A DNA stretch of 36,480 bases from a bacterium (lineage in GTDB: Bacteria > Latescibacterota > Latescibacteria > Latescibacterales > Latescibacteraceae), in the NCBI GenBank assembly GCA_021372535.1, contig JAJFUH010000039.1, positions 1 through 36,480 of the forward strand, given 5' to 3'. Position 1 is the stretch's first letter. Each line of letters starts with the position of its first letter. The position numbers and the translations under genes are program-made. Positions 32,381-36,480 of this stretch are shown piece after piece. Below the pieces are notes generated by a model. It was not told where the DNA came from, did not search any database, and saw only the letters and a list, made by a program, of their open reading frames with translations.

Positions 32381-33589
32381 ATGCGTTATATGACTAAGCA
32401 TAGAACATCGATCATAACCCTCGCCCTGCTGTTGACCTTTTCTCCTGTTTCCGCGACTGCGAGTTTTACCGCCGATTCCAACATCACGGTTTCCGCTGTC
32501 ACCTATGGCACTACTGTCGTTGACATGACAATCCTTGACGGTTCGACTGCCGAAAGTCTTACCTATGATCAAGGAGCTTTCAGAGTGACCAATCCGGATA
32601 ATTTCATGGTATCATGTAATGATGCTTCCGTTCATGGTATCCGCGCCACCCTGTCCGGGAAAACCGCGTCCTGTGTCAGGAATTCCAATCCGGGAACGAC
32701 ATATCTTGCTCTTCGGAATATGACCGGAGAATACACGATTGAGCCAATCACCACAGATATTTCCCACGCTCTTACCTATAATTCCTCCTGCGGCGCGGCA
32801 AGTTGCGAAACCGGCTATATGGTTTCCGGTGCAGGATCAAGTGCTGTTTGTATAACGACTCCCAGCGGAAGCGCACCAGGCTGGATGTTGCAGCAACCGG
32901 CAACCGAAAAGCATACGGTTCCCGCTGATGAAGCGGGAATCCCACCCTTTGATTCCCAAGATATCTCAGACAAAGACGCTCCTGACTCAGGTGTCGAAAA
33001 CGCATGGAAACGAATTCTATCTGACGGTGACATTACAGCCATCGGTGATGTTGACCAACTCATGTGTGAAACCGGCCAGAAAAGAGACTTAGAAATTGAA
33101 GCCAAATATAACCGGACTCTTGTGGAAAGTATTGTCAAAGGAGTGGAAACAAGTAAGGAGACCAGATACGCCATCACCAATTTTGTTACCTACGGCACTC
33201 AAACCACCCGGATTCTCGGAGCCGGGGAAAGAGCCGGAGTGGTCAACAGCTTCAAAACTGCGTTTGGGAAATTACCGACGACTGACACCGACTGGCAAGA
33301 TGTCATAAAGATCGCCAATGGAAGATGGCCCGGACGAACCAATCCGGAAACAGAGAAAAAAGTAGAATCTGCCTTCAGGAAAATTTATCTTCGGAATCCG
33401 GATAGAACCAATCCTCATGACGATGCAGCCCTTGTCGTAATGGCCTATGGATTGAGGCCTGAACAGAGAAATCTTGAGAGCGAGAAAATAGCCATTGGAT
33501 ATTTTATGAGCATTTACGGTTCTGCGCCAAAGTCGGTTTTTGCATGGGATGTGGTGAGAGCGATTGCATATTCAGGGGCGACAAGATAA
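32381..33589 (+). CDS. Secreted protein with C-terminal helical repeat domain, Patescibacteria-like
   Basis: This 402-residue protein has a signal peptide (TSIITLALLLTFSPVSATA) and an N-terminal beta-rich part of about 130 residues with paired cysteines (SCGAASCETGYM). A Pro/Asp-rich linker follows. The C-terminal domain of about 120 residues begins AGERAGVVNSFKTAFGKLP, then TDWQDVIKIANGRWP and later ending DVVRAIAYSGATR. The last domain resembles one in S-layer or cell-surface proteins of Parcubacteria-type genomes (recognition from memory). A second ATG at 32390 is possible; neither has a ribosome site. The stop merges into the remnant of a Replic_Relax gene. Confidence 0.55.
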   Translation: MRYMTKHRTSIITLALLLTFSPVSATASFTADSNITVSAVTYGTTVVDMTILDGSTAESLTYDQGAFRVTNPDNFMVSCNDASVHGIRATLSGKTASCVRNSNPGTTYLALRNMTGEYTIEPITTDISHALTYNSSCGAASCETGYMVSGAGSSAVCITTPSGSAPGWMLQQPATEKHTVPADEAGIPPFDSQDISDKDAPDSGVENAWKRILSDGDITAIGDVDQLMCETGQKRDLEIEAKYNRTLVESIVKGVETSKETRYAITNFVTYGTQTTRILGAGERAGVVNSFKTAFGKLPTTDTDWQDVIKIANGRWPGRTNPETEKKVESAFRKIYLRNPDRTNPHDDAALVVMAYGLRPEQRNLESEKIAIGYFMSIYGSAPKSVFAWDVVRAIAYSGATR

Positions 33590-33881
33590 AAAAACGCTGA
33601 ATGAGAAGATCAAAAATTACCGGAAGTATAGGCTTTCAAAACAGACTAAATTTTTGTATGTGTTTACGATGGAGCATTTTGATGTGACGACGAGGTCGGT
33701 GGAGTATGGTGATTGTCGTGAGGTGTTGGAGAGGGTGGAGAGACAGTTTGGGCAATTAGTGAGGTTGACGGGGAAATTGCCCGGGCATAGGTATCGGTTT
33801 GCGATGTTGCATCGGTTTAGGGCGTTCGAGAGAACGGTGTGGAAGACGACTAAGGGAAACACAGTAATTCTCATTGTCTAA
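33590..33881 (+). pseudogene. 3' third of a third Replic_Relax-like gene
   Basis: The frame from about 33590 encodes LNEKIKNYRKYRLSKQTKFL, then YVFTMEHFDVTTRSVEY and a GQLVRLTGKLPGHRYRF segment ending VILIV. It aligns over its full length with the last about 95 residues of both complete copies. It starts abruptly at the last codon of the preceding gene, with no winged helix. The two surface-protein genes thus lie between the 3' ends of two related genes, which form direct repeats of about 290 bp. The coding strand is G/T-rich, like the 3' end of copy 1. Confidence 0.8.
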
Positions 33882-33910
33882 AACAAGTACGAAATATCTA
33901 TAATCTCTTT

Positions 33911-34243
33911 TCAGTGTTTATAAATCATTTGTGATGCAATTTTCTTTGACGTGTGGACATCTTGGATAAATACATCCCATTTTTCGTTTTGAGTAATGTT
34001 GTTCAGTGTTTCTCCTCCAAGGTTTTCCAAATTTCCAGATAGATTATCTCCAATTTCAGGAGAATAGCCGCCGAGAAGCTCTATCAGGGAGAACTCATCA
34101 TGTTCAGTTCGAACAGCGATCAATGCTTGATTGAAATCAATAAATTCTATTATTCCTTTCATATAATAATCCTTTTGCTCTAAGTTGAATGGAAGCGGCA
34201 TAAATTTTCCATCCAGAATGCCGATTTTTATTTGAGAAATCAT
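33911..34243 (-). CDS. Small protein downstream of the helicase, unknown function
   Basis: This 110-residue acidic protein begins MISQIKIGILDGKFMPLPFN. No family is recognised; beta-rich segments (IIEFIDFNQALIAVRTEHDEFSLIELLG) suggest a small beta-barrel. The start lies 4 nt after the helicase stop, so the two are translated from one mRNA. A longer in-frame start within the helicase gene (34303) is less likely. As the last gene of a Gabija-like operon it could be an accessory or immunity factor, but this is inference. Confidence 0.55.
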   Translation of the reverse strand: MISQIKIGILDGKFMPLPFNLEQKDYYMKGIIEFIDFNQALIAVRTEHDEFSLIELLGGYSPEIGDNLSGNLENLGGETLNNITQNEKWDVFIQDVHTSKKIASQMIYKH

Positions 34244-34247
34244 CCGT

Positions 34248-36173
34248 TTACAATTCAATCCCCATTTCGCTAAGGAATCTTGAAGGTTGTTTTTTCCATC
34301 CAAAAACTTTTTCTGAGAAAGTTAAAGTTAAACTCTCTTCGGCTCGTGTTATTGCCACGAAACAATTACGACGTTCTTCTTGCATTTCAAGGGAATTGTC
34401 ACCTTTTTTTACGGCAGCCCAACTTGGAAGTTGGTCCTCTACAAGCCCCATAAGATATACATGTCGAAACTCCATACCCTTTGATGCATGTATTGTAAAA
34501 CAAGGAATTGCGTTTGGAGGTTTTGGCGGCGTCTTGGATGTAAGATCGAGTTCATGTAGTAATTGGTAAAGACTAATTTCTTCTCCTTCAAACTTCTTCG
34601 TTATTTCTGACAAAATCTGATTCCAAACTTCGCATTCTTCTTCAAATTCATCGAAAGTTTTTTCAGCCTGTTGTACTCCACTTTGCAGTTCTTCTGCCCA
34701 TTTTAGTAGTTTTTCGGCAAAAAAACGATAATTTAACGAATTTAATAACGGTTTGATATCCGTTTCAAGCAAAAATCGAGTTTTAATTTCAATTTCTTTT
34801 CGACTTTTCACCTCTTCAAGCCAAGAATGTAGCAAATCCTGTCCATCCGCTGATGCACGAGATAGAACTGGGGATAATTCAATACTGATCCCTTCAAGTT
34901 CAAAAAAAGCTTTTGATAAGCGCGCAAGAGACTGTTTATCTTCTTTTGAATTGACCAGACGAAGAATTGCATGTAACATTCGCAAGGGAGCACTCTTGAA
35001 TTCATCTTTGCGAGCTGTGAAGTAAATTGGGACACCTGCTTCTTCAAGTTTGTGACCAATTAAGTCTAAAAGTTTTTTTGTCCGTGATAAAACAGCACAG
35101 TTTTTACGGTCTTGAGTTTTCCTCTTTGCAATATCTTGGGCTATCCACTCAGCCTCATCATCAATATTACCAAAACTATAAACTCTAACAACATCTTCAC
35201 TCACTCCTTGTTTGACAGCCTTCAACGGCCTCTTACCTGCAGAACGATTGAGATTTTTCTCAATTAAAGCATTAGCCATTTCTATAACAAGGGGAGGACA
35301 ACGATAATTTTCTGGGAGTTGTAGTTCAGTGACATTGAAGTCATCCCGTAATGATTGGATTCGTTTGGGACTTGCACCATTCCATTGATAAATAATCTGA
35401 TCATCGTCCGCCACGACAAATAATGTGGAAGGATCGGGATTTGTAATAAGTGAAAGAATCTTGTATTGTGAATGATTGGTATCCTGAAACTCATCCACAA
35501 GGATATGCTTATAAACCTTCCGAATATGTTTTACAAGGAAAGGATGTTTAATTAGAAGATCGAGTGTTTCAGCGATAAGACTAGAGAAATCGAGGGAATT
35601 TGTTAGGCGAAGGGCATCTCTATAGGCTGTATACACCTGTGCCAATGGAATTGCATTTCTGACATTGGATTGCTGAAGCAATTCCTCTGCTTGATCAGGT
35701 GAAACACAACGGTCTAAAAGTCTCGTAACCGCAGGAAGGAGTTGGGCTGCATTGAAGTGTTTAGGCAGAGAATAGTTAATATCCTTTTTTAACTGCCCTA
35801 AAACATCATCTAGCAAGGCTTCTCTATCGGCATCATTTGTAAGTATCTGAAAATCCGGACGGAAACTGAGATGAATACCATGCTGCTGAAGAAGTTCAGA
35901 CGCATAGGAATGAAATGTTGTCAGTCGCACACGACTGAGTTCCTTCGGAACAAGTTCTTCAACTCTTCCGCGCATTTCTGCGGCGGCTTTATTTGTAAAA
36001 GTTAGTGCAAGGATTCGGAAGTGCTGGCCTTCTGATTCTTCAAGAATTCGGGCAATGCGATAAGTAAGAACCCGTGTCTTGCCAGAGCCTGGACCCGCTA
36101 GTACAAGGAGAGGTCCCTTGTCCCACAACACTGCCTCACGCTGATTTTCGTTAAGTGAGGACAGATCTATCAT
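34248..36173 (-). CDS. UvrD/PcrA-type superfamily 1A helicase (Gabija GajB-like)
   Basis: This 641-residue protein has all SF1A motifs: Q-motif LNENQREAV, motif I AGPGSGKT (26-33), Ia LALTFTNKAAAEM, II VDEFQDTN, III ADDDQIIYQWNGA, IV QLPENYRCP, V TIHASKGMEFRHVYLMGL and VI RRNCFVAITRAEESL. The start at 36173 has GGAGG 6 nt before it and overlaps the end of the upstream gene (TAATATG). A UvrD-like helicase directly behind an OLD-type nuclease is the gene pair of the Gabija antiphage system. GajB proteins are usually somewhat shorter (about 500 residues), so a related two-gene system is also possible. Confidence 0.85.
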   Translation of the reverse strand: MIDLSSLNENQREAVLWDKGPLLVLAGPGSGKTRVLTYRIARILEESEGQHFRILALTFTNKAAAEMRGRVEELVPKELSRVRLTTFHSYASELLQQHGIHLSFRPDFQILTNDADREALLDDVLGQLKKDINYSLPKHFNAAQLLPAVTRLLDRCVSPDQAEELLQQSNVRNAIPLAQVYTAYRDALRLTNSLDFSSLIAETLDLLIKHPFLVKHIRKVYKHILVDEFQDTNHSQYKILSLITNPDPSTLFVVADDDQIIYQWNGASPKRIQSLRDDFNVTELQLPENYRCPPLVIEMANALIEKNLNRSAGKRPLKAVKQGVSEDVVRVYSFGNIDDEAEWIAQDIAKRKTQDRKNCAVLSRTKKLLDLIGHKLEEAGVPIYFTARKDEFKSAPLRMLHAILRLVNSKEDKQSLARLSKAFFELEGISIELSPVLSRASADGQDLLHSWLEEVKSRKEIEIKTRFLLETDIKPLLNSLNYRFFAEKLLKWAEELQSGVQQAEKTFDEFEEECEVWNQILSEITKKFEGEEISLYQLLHELDLTSKTPPKPPNAIPCFTIHASKGMEFRHVYLMGLVEDQLPSWAAVKKGDNSLEMQEERRNCFVAITRAEESLTLTFSEKVFGWKKQPSRFLSEMGIEL

Positions 36174-36174
36174 A

Positions 36175-36480
36175 TTAACCTCCGGCCAACTGGACAACGC
36201 GGGTAATTATGTCCTGAACAGTTTGGGGAATTGTACTTATACTACGTTGCTGTATTTCTGTCGCTAGTAATTGAGCAAACGCCGGTTTTCCCCCAGCCTT
36301 CTTAATAGCTGCTTTAATTAGTAACTTCGTCTTCTTGATGGTATTGCCAGAAGCTTCAGTATTGATCTCATTATGACGCTGTTTTGGTACCATTTTAGTT
36401 ATAAAATCATTATATCCATTATGCCAGAACTCATGCTCAATATCGGCATGAGTCAATCTCCTGGCACGATCTGCAATATT
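36175..36480 (-). CDS. C-terminal part of an OLD-family/TOPRIM nuclease (Gabija GajA-like), partial
   Basis: The frame is open from the window edge and ends 1 nt before the helicase ATG. The visible 101 residues include LTHADIEHEFWHNGYNDFI (the DIE...G pattern after a TOPRIM domain) and GKPAFAQLLATEIQQ with TIPQTVQDIITRVV, which fits the end of OLD-family ATPase-nucleases (a K..FA..La helix followed by IP..i...I). With the coupled helicase this points to Gabija. The ATPase and TOPRIM catalytic residues lie outside the window, so this is a likely but unproven call. Confidence 0.5.
   Translation of the reverse strand, partial: NIADRARRLTHADIEHEFWHNGYNDFITKMVPKQRHNEINTEASGNTIKKTKLLIKAAIKKAGGKPAFAQLLATEIQQRSISTIPQTVQDIITRVVQLAGG

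Overview
The window looks like the chromosome of an uncultured bacterium of the FCB superphylum (Latescibacterota, KSB1 or Zixibacteria type). The support is three secreted proteins ending in 'NPFNP' type-IX-secretion/FlgD-like C-terminal domains, Tat-exported enzymes, and strong GGAGG-type ribosome sites on the chromosomal genes. The exact phylum is an inference.

Region 1 (1-17.7 kb) is ordinary chromosome, and all confident genes are on the minus strand. It starts with the last 32 codons and terminal hairpin of an IS200/IS605-like element. Next come a secreted beta-propeller protein, two paralogous Tat-exported DUF362 proteins, a Tat-exported double cupin, two glycosyltransferases (GT9 and GT4 types), an isoprenylcysteine-type methyltransferase, an outer-membrane barrel, a small glycine-zipper membrane protein, a complete RND efflux operon (adaptor, pump, TolC) and its divergent-style TetR regulator with operator-like repeats.

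Region 2 (17.7-36.5 kb) is a mobile and defence region. Three copies of the 5' half of a tRNA-Arg(UCU) gene, each cut in the anticodon loop, lie at 18116, 23488 and 29895. Each follows the 3' end of a tyrosine-integrase gene, all three damaged. About 126 bp after each cut point is a pair of tandem direct repeats, and matching pairs lie about 104 bp before the second and third cut points. I read this as a tandem array of integrative elements stacked in the anticodon loop of one tRNA gene: element I (18149-23521), element II (23521-29928) and element III (29928 to beyond the window). The intact tRNA is predicted downstream of the window.

Element I carries a GNAT acetyltransferase on an apparent 1.26-kb insertion, a Replic_Relax-like protein behind a long structured leader, a membrane protein, a frameshifted DUF2958 gene and a broken integrase. 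Element II carries a spore-photoproduct-lyase-like radical SAM enzyme, a relic of a VirD4/TraG coupling protein, a nuclease-NACHT NTPase that looks like an antiphage bNACHT protein, and a broken integrase. Element III carries a second Replic_Relax gene with the same leader, two surface-type proteins resembling those of Patescibacteria (CPR), a 3' remnant of a third Replic_Relax gene, and a Gabija-like nuclease/UvrD-helicase operon that runs off the end.

The main candidate for something undescribed is this element family: the anticodon-loop target, paired arm repeats at fixed distance, and the conserved leader plus Replic_Relax 'head' followed by exchangeable cargo, two of which look like antiphage systems.
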